Assembly: GCF_000423325.1 (NCBI RefSeq)
Contig: NZ_AUHT01000008.1
Coordinates: forward strand, 221,530-285,529
Origin: Lysobacter defluvii IMMIB APB-9 = DSM 18482
Lineage (GTDB): Bacteria; Pseudomonadota; Gammaproteobacteria; Xanthomonadales; Xanthomonadaceae
Reading direction: 5' to 3'
DNA length: 64,000 bases
The position numbers and the translations under genes were made by a program. Position 1 is the first letter of the stretch. Each line of letters starts with the position of its first letter. The notes under the pieces are model-generated. The model did no database searches, had not been told where the DNA came from, and was given only the letters and a program-made list of their open reading frames with translations. Shown piece after piece: positions 37,077 to 46,260 of this stretch.

Positions 37077-37136
37077 GCCTAACGCCTGAGTTAAGCCGAG
37101 CCGCGAAGCGGCTTCGGCTTGAACGAATTGTTAGAC
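37077..37136 (-). other. attC recombination site 1 (60 bp)
   Basis: On the minus strand the site runs from R'' GTCTAAC (37130-37136) through AATTCGTTCAAGCCG to CGGCTTAACTCAGGC and R' GTTAGGC (37077-37083). A GC-rich central hairpin lies between. The arms closely resemble well-known class 1 cassette attC sites. The ORF of cassette 2 ends inside it. Confidence 0.93.
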
Positions 37137-37594
37137 CTCTCTGCCCGTAGCGCGTCCGCGCGGCCTTGGGCCATGCCGGAAAGCATGCCCGCAAGTAGGT
37201 AGAACGCCTTCATGAGCGTGCTGCGATAGGTCTGCTTACGGTCGATAGTCTTTGGAGTGTAGCCAACTACGTGGCACGCCCAGCGCTTTAGATCCCCATG
37301 GAAATCTGTGAAATCCAGCTGGTGAGCGAGCTTATTACGGATTCTGTTGATCTCTCGGAGCTGTGCAATCTCATCCGCACCGTATGACTGACCAGAAAGG
37401 GCGACGAGCAAGTCGAGCTTTTTGGCGAACATGAGATTTAGTTCGCTGAGACCTTTCTCGCTCTTGATGTAGCCGAGAAGCATCTGATTCAGAGCCTGCT
37501 CAAGGATTAGATGACCCTTTAGCAGGATCATCTCAATGTCGTCTTTCGTGCGCAGGTGTCGCTCGAGACTGGCAAAGAGGCGGTCTGGGTCCAT
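37091..37594 (-). CDS. Integron cassette 2: HEPN-like protein
   Basis: 167-aa mostly helical protein. It carries R86-N-K-L-A-H91, the RX4H motif of HEPN ribonucleases, in the context EINRIRNKLAHQLDF. HEPN proteins act as toxins or phage-defence RNases, or as inactive binders, so an RNase role is inference. Its last ~13 residues (NNSFKPKPLRGSA) are encoded by the attC site, a common result of cassette ORFs reading into attC. No ribosome site precedes the ATG, which lies a few bases inside the cassette start. Confidence 0.75.
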   Translation of the reverse strand: MDPDRLFASLERHLRTKDDIEMILLKGHLILEQALNQMLLGYIKSEKGLSELNLMFAKKLDLLVALSGQSYGADEIAQLREINRIRNKLAHQLDFTDFHGDLKRWACHVVGYTPKTIDRKQTYRSTLMKAFYLLAGMLSGMAQGRADALRAERSNNSFKPKPLRGSA

Positions 37595-37600
37595 GGAGAG

Positions 37601-37713
37601 GCCTAACGCCTGAGTTAAGCCGACTTGCGTAGCGTAGCCGACAACATGGCAAGCTTAACCTGCCATGTTGTTGGTGTAGCGAAGCAAGTTCGGCTTGAAC
37701 GAATTGTTAGAGC
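37601..37713 (-). other. attC recombination site 2 (113 bp, long variable loop)
   Basis: R' core GTTAGGC (37601-37607 on minus) and R'' GCTCTAAC (37706-37713), with the same conserved arms as site 1. The central part is long and contains an inner palindrome ACAACATGGCA (37641-37651) / TGCCATGTTGT (37661-37671), so the folded bottom strand would be an extended hairpin. Confidence 0.9.
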
Positions 37714-38261
37714 TCTGCTGCGAGATAGGTGTCGGTTGCTTGCACCAGCTGACGAACGAAATGAATGTGCTTACGTAGGTTGTCGCGAGTGACGGCGTGC
37801 CCCTGGGGTTGCGGCTCGCCACTCGTAGGGCGCCATGAACGATGTGCAATGTCCCCTCGCTTTTTGGCGAGGCGATTGAGTTCTGCACGCGCCGCGGAAG
37901 GCTCCACATTGTTCCACTGCCAGCCTTCCGTCACGTCAACGCCAAGGTACTTCTGAAAAATTGAGCGGACTCGGTCGGTGCTCGGCGTGTGAAAGTACTT
38001 GAGATCCCTGGTGAGCGAGTCTTTCATGAACTGCGCAAGAAACGAATCACCTTTGCTCTTCCCGCAAATGGCCTCGCAGGCTTCAACTAGCCTGTCTTCA
38101 AAGTAGGTTTCGAGGGCCGCCAATGCCATAACCAAGCTGGCTCGCTTCAGGACCTCAATCTGCGGCGGTGGCGGTTTGGTGTTCAGTGCATCGAAGTGGT
38201 TGAGCAAGTCGATGGCATCCTGAATTGCATGCTCGAATGTTTCAATTGCCTTGGATGTCAT
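37707..38261 (-). CDS. Integron cassette 3: HEPN-like (RiboL-PSP-HEPN type) protein
   Basis: 184-aa helical protein. R135-G-D-I-A-H140 in AKKRGDIAHRSW is a clear RX4H HEPN motif. The N-terminal VMALAALETYFEDRLVEA and the DLKYFHTPS-to-VEPSAARAEL stretch resemble the RiboL-PSP-HEPN group. A defence or toxin role is inferred. The ATG at 38261 lies 13 nt inside the cassette; the longer upstream reading would begin outside the cassette boundary. The stop codon falls in the R'' box of attC 2. Confidence 0.75.
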   Translation of the reverse strand: MTSKAIETFEHAIQDAIDLLNHFDALNTKPPPPQIEVLKRASLVMALAALETYFEDRLVEACEAICGKSKGDSFLAQFMKDSLTRDLKYFHTPSTDRVRSIFQKYLGVDVTEGWQWNNVEPSAARAELNRLAKKRGDIAHRSWRPTSGEPQPQGHAVTRDNLRKHIHFVRQLVQATDTYLAAEL

Positions 38262-38268
38262 GGACAGA

Positions 38269-38276
38269 GCTCTAAC
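38269..38276 (-). other. Cassette-boundary core site, possible attI remnant
   Basis: GTTAGAGC on the minus strand matches the R'' of attC 2 and marks the 5' border of the cassette array. Beyond it the sequence is AT-richer for about 30 nt, then reverts to ordinary leader DNA of thiC. No integrase gene follows. Confidence 0.55.
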
Positions 38277-38536
38277 ACTTAGTAGATGTAAAAATTGGCG
38301 TATAAACACCGGGCACGCGCCCCCCCTTAGGGACTCCCGGCACGGAAAACGACCGCAAGATCAGCCACTTGCTTCACCCTTGTCCGCCCGCCCCCGCAGG
38401 CACCCCTCCGGCGATTGTGCGACTTTTTGGGTGCTATGTCTTATCACCCCAAAAGTCGGGTGATATCCACGGAGCCACGCCCGAGCCGCGGGGCTCCGCA
38501 CTGGCCTTCCTCCCACCCCCATGCTCCAATACGCCC
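38277..38536. other. Gene-free leader between cassette array and TPP riboswitch
   Basis: 260 nt without a credible gene. It holds an AT-rich start next to the array border, then the paired inverted repeats at 38421-38465 described separately. The thiC promoter should be here: TTGTGC (38415-38420) with TATGTC (38435-38440) is a weak candidate. Confidence 0.6.
38421..38465. repeat. Two mutually exclusive inverted repeats upstream of thiC
   Basis: Repeat 1: GACTTTTTGGGTG (38421-38433) with CACCCCAAAAGTC (38445-38457), 12 of 13 pairing. Repeat 2: TATCACCC (38442-38449), 8-nt spacer, GGGTGATA (38458-38465), perfect. They share the CACCC arm, so only one can form at a time. Function unknown. Confidence 0.8.
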
Positions 38537-40589
<2,053 letters not shown>

Positions 40590-40600
40590 CGCCCAAGCCC

Positions 40601-40696
40601 GTCATTCCCGCGAACGCGGGAATCCACCGCTTCGTCGTTCCCGCGGACGCGGGAACACAGGGACGTCCCTGGACCCCCGCGTACGCGGGGGTGACG
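40601..40696. repeat. Family C repeat: three CGCG-centred palindromes
   Basis: TTCCCGCG-AA-CGCGGGAA (40605-40622), TTCCCGCG-GA-CGCGGGAA (40638-40655) and CCCCCGCG-TA-CGCGGGGG (40674-40691) in tandem, linked by ATCCACCG/ACACAGGG-type spacers. This is a widespread REP-like element. It follows thiC and separates it from the convergent immunity gene. Confidence 0.85.
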
Positions 40697-40708
40697 GTGA
40701 GGGGGAGG

Positions 40709-40996
40709 TCAGGCCTCCAGCCGCGCCGAAACGTCTTCCAGCCAGGCGCGCCACGTACCGCCGTTCGCGGTCGGGTCGTACTCCGCGCCCAGGGCACGCA
40801 CCCGCGCGCCCAAGGCGTCTTCGTCGTGCCCGGCGGCCAGCAGCTGCGTCAGCTCCCTGCGGGTGCCGGCCACGAGCTCGGGCTTCTCGCTGTCACGGTA
40901 GTACTCGGCCACCGCCCCGGGGGTGTCGTGCTCCATCGCCCAGTCCTGGTGGAAGTAGGCGGAGAGGAAGTTCTGCAGGGCGGGGTATTCGCTCAT
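40709..40996 (-). CDS. CdiI_2-type contact-inhibition immunity protein
   Basis: 95-aa acidic helical protein beginning MSEYPALQNFLSAYFHQDWAME, the pattern of the CdiI_2 immunity family. It carries YRDSEKPE and LTQLLAAGHDE in the middle. It should neutralise the RNase A-like toxin encoded directly upstream. A GTG at 41005 overlaps the toxin stop by 4 nt (GTGA) and would add three residues; either start gives tight coupling with the toxin. The order toxin then immunity on one strand is typical of polymorphic toxin pairs. Confidence 0.82.
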   Translation of the reverse strand: MSEYPALQNFLSAYFHQDWAMEHDTPGAVAEYYRDSEKPELVAGTRRELTQLLAAGHDEDALGARVRALGAEYDPTANGGTWRAWLEDVSARLEA

Positions 40997-41001
40997 GTAG
41001 G

Positions 41002-41781
41002 TCACGGCGTGGTCGGGTATCCGGTGACGATTCTAAAGCCGATGTCCTCGATGCGGTCCGAGCGCTCCAGGACCAGCTTCACCGAGTACACGTCCTGGGC
41101 CGAGTCCGAGCCACGCACCACCGAGATGCCGGTGCTGGAGTCGAAGCTGGCATCGATCACCAGGCGGTTGCCGCCGGCGCCGTCAAGCCAGGCGTCTACG
41201 CGGTCCTGGTTCTCCATCAGGGTCTCGGCGACCAGGCGCTCGGCCTCGGGCAGGTCGATGAAGCTGGATGCGGCGCTGATGTTGTCACGGTTGACGCGGT
41301 CGACCAGCCACTGCTCGCTCTTGCCGACGTGGCGCTCGATCAGGTGGCCGCCGGCGTCCTCATGGGCCTGCAGGCCGCCGCCGGGGACCTCGGGGGCATC
41401 CGGAGTTTCGACGGGACCGAGCAGGGCATCCAGTTCGCCAACGGTCGCCTCGACGGCCTCGCGATCGGTGTACGACAGGGAATCGGCCGGCAGCTCCTGC
41501 AGCGCGCTGCGAACGTCCCCGAGCAGCGGCAGGAGCTGTTCGGAGAAGACCGGGCTGCGGTCGGCCAGGATCACCGCGTCCAGCACCGCGTCGAGGAACT
41601 CGCCGAGCTGGCCGCTCTCGGCCAGCTGGCCGATGTGGGTGGGCAGGTCGATCGCCTCGCGGGCGAGGCTGGAGGCGGCCTGCAGGTCGAAGCCGCCGTT
41701 GCCCCGCAGGGCATCGAAGAGCACGGATTGGGCCGGCGACTGCAGCATCGACAGCCCGGATTGCACGGATCCAAAGTCCAT
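41002..41781 (-). CDS. RNase A-like polymorphic toxin, orphan CdiA-CT type
   Basis: 259-aa protein. Residues ~137-259 match the CdiA-CT RNase A domain: EDAGGHLIERHVGKSEQWL, then FIDLPEAERLV, and FRIVTGYP at the end. Candidate catalytic residues are His151, Arg162, Thr253 and Tyr255. Their spacing (11 and 2) is that of His175/Arg186/Thr276/Tyr278 in the Yersinia kristensenii toxin, as I recall it. The N-terminal ~135 residues are a helical region I cannot assign, with no signal peptide, no filament and no PT-VENN motif. The toxin is therefore detached from any CdiA and its export route is unknown. Immunity gene follows at once. Confidence 0.85.
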   Translation of the reverse strand: MDFGSVQSGLSMLQSPAQSVLFDALRGNGGFDLQAASSLAREAIDLPTHIGQLAESGQLGEFLDAVLDAVILADRSPVFSEQLLPLLGDVRSALQELPADSLSYTDREAVEATVGELDALLGPVETPDAPEVPGGGLQAHEDAGGHLIERHVGKSEQWLVDRVNRDNISAASSFIDLPEAERLVAETLMENQDRVDAWLDGAGGNRLVIDASFDSSTGISVVRGSDSAQDVYSVKLVLERSDRIEDIGFRIVTGYPTTP

Positions 41782-42088
41782 GGGAAGGGACTCCGAGGGG
41801 GAAAGGTCCGGGAAGTCTGGCGACTGGTCCGGCGCGGCAACATTGGCGCTGACCCTAGGGCGCTAGCAGAGGCCGCTGAGTCCACCCTGAACGGGAACCC
41901 TCCGTGCGCAGGCGCGGAGGGGGCGTTCTGGACTGTAATAGGGGTTCACAGGGGGGCGAGGGTCCGGTATGAACCCTCCCGAGAGGGATGTTCCCCGGGA
42001 ACCCAATGGCGGCGTGCGCAGCCCGCCCGCCCGTGAGCGTCCCTGGCGCGCGCGGGCGCTGGTGCCGCGTGCGTCGCAAGCGAGCAGA
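41782..42088. other. Divergent intergenic region between toxin and winged-helix regulator
   Basis: 307 nt without a credible gene. It holds a hairpin CCCTCCG/CGGAGGG (about 41900-41922) and an inverted repeat GGGTTCA / TGAACCC (41943-41949 and 41971-41977). No clear promoter hexamers were seen. Both genes must be transcribed from here. Confidence 0.5.
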
Positions 42089-44467
42089 ATGACCGAACGG
42101 CCCGACCCGAGCACCAGCCAGCCTGCAGAACAACTGCGGGTGGGGGCGTGCGTGGTCGACCTGCCGCTGCGCGAGGTCCACGTGCCCGGCACGCGCCGTG
42201 CCCGCCGCATCACGCCCAAGGCGGTCGGCGTGCTGCGCATGCTGGCGGAGAGCCCGGGCCGGGTGGTCAGCCGCGAGCAGCTGCTGTCGAGGGTCTGGCC
42301 GGACACCTTCCCGACCGACGACGTGCTGACGCAGGCGGTGACGCAGCTGCGCAAGGCCTTTGCGGGTGCCGAGGGCGAGCCGTACATCGAGACGATCGCC
42401 AAGGGCGGCTACCGGCTGCTCGCGCCGGTGGAGTGGATCGCCCGCGAACCGGCTGCCGCACCCGTTCCGGCTACGGAGGCGGTGGATGCCGCCGGGGGAC
42501 CGGCCACGGCGCCGGGCCCCGCGCGCCCGGCGTCACCTGCACCGACCCGGCGACCGCGCTGGTTCCCCGGCCTGGTCGCCGCGGCGCTGGCAGCGATCCT
42601 GGCGGCGCTGCTGTGGGCATTGCTGCTCCCGGGCGACACCACCCCGCAGGAGGTGGCCGAGCCGGAGCCGGCCCCGGCCCCGACGCTCCCCGCCGCCACC
42701 CAGGCGCCCAGCTACACCCTGATCACGTCCGCGCCCGGCTTCGAACTGAGCCCGACGCTGTCGCCGGACGCGTCGATGGTCGCGTACGCGGCCAGCCTGA
42801 GCGGGCGCCGCGGCACCGCGATCCTGGTCCAGACGACCGGGCCGTCGACGCCGCGCCAGCTGACCCGGCCCGGCATCACCGAGGCCGACCGCAACCCCGA
42901 GTGGTCGCCCGACGGCCGTCAGATCGCCTTCATCCGCGCCGGCCCGGACGAGCGCTGCCGGATCGTCGTCATGGCGGCCAGCGGCGCCGGCGCGCGCTCG
43001 GTTGGCGACTGCGAACGCAGCGCCTCCCAGGTGTTCGCCTGGACGCCCGACGGGCACGGCCTGCTGTTCGCCAGCGCCCGTACCCCGGAAGGCAACACGG
43101 GCATCCGCCGCCTCGATCTGGACAGCGGGCGCTGGGAGGTCCTGGAGTACACCCGCTCGCCCAGCGACATCGACACCCTGCCGCGGGTTTCGCCGGACGG
43201 GGAGTGGATCGTGTTCGCGCGCAACGCCCAGCTCGGCGGGCTGTGGCGGATTCCGGTCGACGGCGGCGTCGCAGAGCCGCTGACTTCCGGCAGCCTGGAG
43301 ATCCGCGGCTGGGACTGGCTGGACGCGGGCAACGTGGTGTTCGCCGGTCGCGCCGGTGCGCGCGGGCGGCTGTACCGGCTGGAGCTGGCCACCGGCGTGA
43401 TGACCGATGTCGGCATCGAGGACGCCCACTCGCCGGCGGTCTCTCGCACGGCGCGCAAGCTGGCGTTCGTCCAGCGGCATCCCCAGTTCGGCATCTACGC
43501 CATCGACCGGGCGGGCGGGGTGGTGCCCGGAGGCGGTGGGCCGGCGGACGTGTCGACGCTCGGCGAGACGGTCGACCGCGGCGCCAGCGCGGAGATCCCG
43601 GGCCGGCCGGCGGAGCAGGTGTTCGCCTCCAGCGGTCGCGACATGCTGCCCTCGATTGCACCGGACGGCCGCCAGCTGGTGTTCGCCTCCGATCGTTCAG
43701 GCAGCTACCGGCTGTGGTGGGGCGAACTCGGCTCGCCGGGCTCGCTGCGCCTGATCGAGGGCGTTGACCCGCAGGCGCGCCGCCTGCCGGAGTGGTCCCC
43801 GGACAGCAGGAAGGTGATGCTGGTCGGGCTCGACCCATCGGGGCAGCCGGGCGTCTACGAGGTCGTCGCCGCCAGCGGGCAGGTGGTGCAGTTGCCGGTC
43901 CCGGTGGACGAGCCCACCCAGGCCCTCTACCTCCCGGATCCGGGAAGGGTGCTCGTCGGCACCCGCGAGGCGGACGGGACCCGCGACCTGGTCCTGTTCG
44001 AACGCAACGAGACGGCGGACTGGCGCGAGCTCGCGCGCCTGCCGGACGTCGCCCACACCCGGGTCGACGCCACCCGCGAGCGGATCCTGTTCACCCGCCA
44101 GTCCGGGGATGGGCTCTGGCAGGCCGGACTCGACCTGGCCCCGGCGAGCGTGGGCGTGGTCGAGCCGTCCCTGCCCACCCGGGCGCGCCAGCGGATGTGG
44201 GACGTGGACCGCGAGGGCCGCATCGCCTACATCGACCAGGGCCCGTATTGCCGGACCCGGCTGAGCTACATCGGCGATGGCCCGCTCGAGGCGCCGCGTT
44301 GCCTGGGGCTGGGCCGGCTGCCTTCGGCGAGCGGTTTCAGCATCGACCCGTCCGGCGAGGTGCTGTACCTGCCGATGGCCGTCCGCGACGGCGCGGACAT
44401 CGGGTTCCTGTCGCTTCCGGAGCCGCTGGCGGTGCAGGAGCGCCGGGCGACGCATCCGCACAACTGA
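42089..44467 (+). CDS. CadC-like winged-helix membrane regulator with TolB/WD40 propeller
   Basis: 792-aa protein. Residues ~15-115 form an OmpR/PhoB-type winged helix (RRITPKAVGVLRMLAESPG, VVSREQLLSRVW, IAKGGYRLLAPV). A Pro/Ala linker, a single transmembrane helix (~158-181) and a second Pro-rich linker follow. The rest is a periplasmic six-bladed beta-propeller with TolB/PD40 repeats such as SPDGRQIAFIR and SPDGEWIVFAR. The layout is that of membrane-bound one-component regulators like CadC/ToxR. Ligand and targets unknown. The ATG at 42089 has GAG just before it; a longer reading frame adds 40 residues of non-family sequence. Confidence 0.88.
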   Translation: MTERPDPSTSQPAEQLRVGACVVDLPLREVHVPGTRRARRITPKAVGVLRMLAESPGRVVSREQLLSRVWPDTFPTDDVLTQAVTQLRKAFAGAEGEPYIETIAKGGYRLLAPVEWIAREPAAAPVPATEAVDAAGGPATAPGPARPASPAPTRRPRWFPGLVAAALAAILAALLWALLLPGDTTPQEVAEPEPAPAPTLPAATQAPSYTLITSAPGFELSPTLSPDASMVAYAASLSGRRGTAILVQTTGPSTPRQLTRPGITEADRNPEWSPDGRQIAFIRAGPDERCRIVVMAASGAGARSVGDCERSASQVFAWTPDGHGLLFASARTPEGNTGIRRLDLDSGRWEVLEYTRSPSDIDTLPRVSPDGEWIVFARNAQLGGLWRIPVDGGVAEPLTSGSLEIRGWDWLDAGNVVFAGRAGARGRLYRLELATGVMTDVGIEDAHSPAVSRTARKLAFVQRHPQFGIYAIDRAGGVVPGGGGPADVSTLGETVDRGASAEIPGRPAEQVFASSGRDMLPSIAPDGRQLVFASDRSGSYRLWWGELGSPGSLRLIEGVDPQARRLPEWSPDSRKVMLVGLDPSGQPGVYEVVAASGQVVQLPVPVDEPTQALYLPDPGRVLVGTREADGTRDLVLFERNETADWRELARLPDVAHTRVDATRERILFTRQSGDGLWQAGLDLAPASVGVVEPSLPTRARQRMWDVDREGRIAYIDQGPYCRTRLSYIGDGPLEAPRCLGLGRLPSASGFSIDPSGEVLYLPMAVRDGADIGFLSLPEPLAVQERRATHPHN

Positions 44468-44609
44468 TTGATACTTAACGGAAAGTTCCTTTCGGATCTT
44501 TTTCGCCGCCAGATTCGGCAAATTTTCGCCACCGTTTCCGCACAACTTCCGGACAGGGCCTGCAGGCCGGGCGAGGCTCGGGTCATCAAGCACGAACCCG
44601 GAGTTGGAC

Positions 44610-45506
44610 ATGGAACAGATGCGTTGGGCGGATCGTGGTCAGTTGCTGCAGCCGGTGCCGGCAGGCGCCGAGGGGCGCGTCCAGGCAATGGGCGTTTCCC
44701 GGATGGGAGCGGTCCAGCCGCTGCCCGGCCTGTTCACCTTCTGGGTGCAGCTGCGTGGCAGTTCCTGGATCGAGGCACGGGAAGGGCGTTTCCGCCTGCG
44801 TGCCGGTGAGTGGATCGCATTCGAGCGCGACTCGCGGCCGCAGCTGCAGGCCGACCGCCGCGGGGTCTGCGTGGGCCTGGCCTTGGGTCCGTCGGTGCTG
44901 GCCCAGCTCGCCCGTGCGGGTGGGCCGCAGCTGTATGCGGGGCAGGGCACCATCGCCCACGGCGACCGGCGCACCCTGGTCCGCCTGTGGCGCCGGGTGT
45001 CGGCTCCGGGCGCGACCATGGACCCGGCGGCGCTGCGCCCGCTGGTGACCCATATCGCCGGGCTGCAGGACGCATTTGCCGAGCACCTGCCGCGCTGCCC
45101 GGGTCGTTCGCGCGGGCGCAAGCAGCAGGTGTTCGGACGCCTGCAGCGTGCCCGGATGTACCTGGAGGGCAACCGCGACCGCGTGGTCCGCATCGCCGAG
45201 CTGGCGGAGCTGACCGCCTTCTCCAGCTGGTACTTCTCCAAGACCTTCCACCAGGTCTATGGCGAGAGCCCGCAGGAGGCCTCCGCCCGGCTGCGGCTGG
45301 AGCACGCGGCGGACCTGCTGCGCGAGACCGACATGATGATCGGAGAGGTCGCGGCGGCCTGCGGCTTCGACAACCCGTGCAGCTTCGCTCGCGCGTTCAG
45401 GACGCGCCACGGGTCGTCGGCCTCGGCCTACCGCAACGCGCTGCGGGGCGGGCAGGCGACGGCCGCTCCGCGTCCGGAGCAGCCGGAATTCCGCAAGGCG
45501 GCCTGA
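44610..45506 (+). CDS. AraC/XylS-family transcriptional regulator
   Basis: 298-aa regulator. The N-terminal cupin-like sensor domain (to about residue 130) includes GVSRMGAVQPLPGLFTFWVQ. The two C-terminal helix-turn-helix units are LAELTAFSSWYFSKTFHQVYG and VAAACGFDNPCSFARAFRTRHG-like (shortened), around residues 195-285. GGAG lies 6 nt before the ATG. Its closeness to the TolB-type regulator may be chance; targets are unknown. The stop codon lies within a perfect GGCGGCC/GGCCGCC hairpin. Confidence 0.9.
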   Translation: MEQMRWADRGQLLQPVPAGAEGRVQAMGVSRMGAVQPLPGLFTFWVQLRGSSWIEAREGRFRLRAGEWIAFERDSRPQLQADRRGVCVGLALGPSVLAQLARAGGPQLYAGQGTIAHGDRRTLVRLWRRVSAPGATMDPAALRPLVTHIAGLQDAFAEHLPRCPGRSRGRKQQVFGRLQRARMYLEGNRDRVVRIAELAELTAFSSWYFSKTFHQVYGESPQEASARLRLEHAADLLRETDMMIGEVAAACGFDNPCSFARAFRTRHGSSASAYRNALRGGQATAAPRPEQPEFRKAA

Positions 45507-45530
45507 CGGCCGCCCCTTGCCACGGTCCCG

Positions 45531-46085
45531 TCAGGGGCCGTGGCGCTCCTCTTCCGGAGCACGCTGGTGGCGCGTCATCGCGTCGACCAGGATCGACTTG
45601 GCCTCGGCGGCATCGCCCCAGCCTTCCAGCTTCACCCACTTGCCCTTCTCGAGATCCTTGTAGTGCTCGAAGAAGTGGCCGATGCGCTCGAGCCAGTGCG
45701 GGCTGACCTGGTCGATGTCGTTGATGTGGGCGTAGCCCGCGAACACCTTCTCCACCGGCACCGCCAGCAGCTTCTCGTCGCTGCCGGCCTCGTCGCTCAT
45801 CTTCAGCACGCCGACCGGGCGGCAGCGGATCACCGAGCCCGGGATCAGCGACAGCGGCAGCACCACCATCACGTCGGCCGGGTCGCCGTCGCCACACAGG
45901 GTGTTGGGGACGTAGCCGTAGTTGCATGGGTAGCGCATCGGGGTCGACAGGATGCGGTCGACGAAGATCGCGCCGGACTCCTTGTCCACCTCGTACTTGA
46001 CGGGCTCGGCGTCCTTCGGGATCTCGATGATGACGTTGATTTCTTCCGGCGGGTTCTTGCCGGTGCTGACGTGGTCCAGGCCCAT
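45531..46085 (-). CDS. ppa: Soluble inorganic pyrophosphatase (family I)
   Basis: 184-aa cytoplasmic enzyme hydrolysing PPi to phosphate. Signature residues: IEIPKDAEPVKYEVDKESG, YGYVPNTLCGDGDPADVMV (the D-x-D-P-x-D metal motif) and the late Lys in EGWGDAAEAK. Length is typical. It is convergent with the AraC gene. A membrane H+-pyrophosphatase and a PPi-dependent phosphofructokinase lie within 8 kb. Confidence 0.97.
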   Translation of the reverse strand: MGLDHVSTGKNPPEEINVIIEIPKDAEPVKYEVDKESGAIFVDRILSTPMRYPCNYGYVPNTLCGDGDPADVMVVLPLSLIPGSVIRCRPVGVLKMSDEAGSDEKLLAVPVEKVFAGYAHINDIDQVSPHWLERIGHFFEHYKDLEKGKWVKLEGWGDAAEAKSILVDAMTRHQRAPEEERHGP

Positions 46086-46260
46086 GGGGGTACGGCTCCG
46101 GTGGCGCCGGGCAGCGGCCCGGCTCTGTGGGGAAGCCGGCCATTTTACCCGACGGCATGGGCTGGGGCGGACCCGAGGGTGGGGCATGCCCCAGTTGGAC
46201 GGCTCCATCCGCTGGCGTATCCATTGCGGTCACATTTCCGCAACAGACAGCAGGCCCCCC

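Larger units (their letters stand above)
36778..38276 (-). mobile_element. Integron gene-cassette array without integrase (three cassettes)
   Basis: Three minus-strand ORFs, two of them followed by attC sites (37077-37136 and 37601-37713). A cassette-boundary core lies at 38269-38276. The first bases of each cassette are complementary to the R'' box of its own attC, which is the expected logic of cassette insertion: cassette 3 starts GTTAGAGCTCT and its attC has AGAGCTCTAAC. No intI gene is seen on either side within this window. The array sits between the MFS gene and the thiC leader and has lower GC than its surroundings. Cassette 1 has lost its attC. Confidence 0.88.

Noticed and set aside
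37625..37690. Inner palindrome of attC 2 as an independent terminator
   Set aside because: No T run on either side, and the attC arms enclose it symmetrically.
37655..37909. 84-codon frame ending NNSFKPNLLR
   Set aside because: It is the attC site read in another frame over the cassette 3 ORF, not a separate gene.
38277..38536. Integron integrase on the attI side
   Set aside because: No open frame or tyrosine-recombinase motifs in either strand; only leader DNA and thiC follow.
46086..46260. Plant-inducible-promoter (PIP) box before the M91 protease
   Set aside because: No TTCGC-N15-TTCGC pair is present, so no sequence support for HrpX/type III control.
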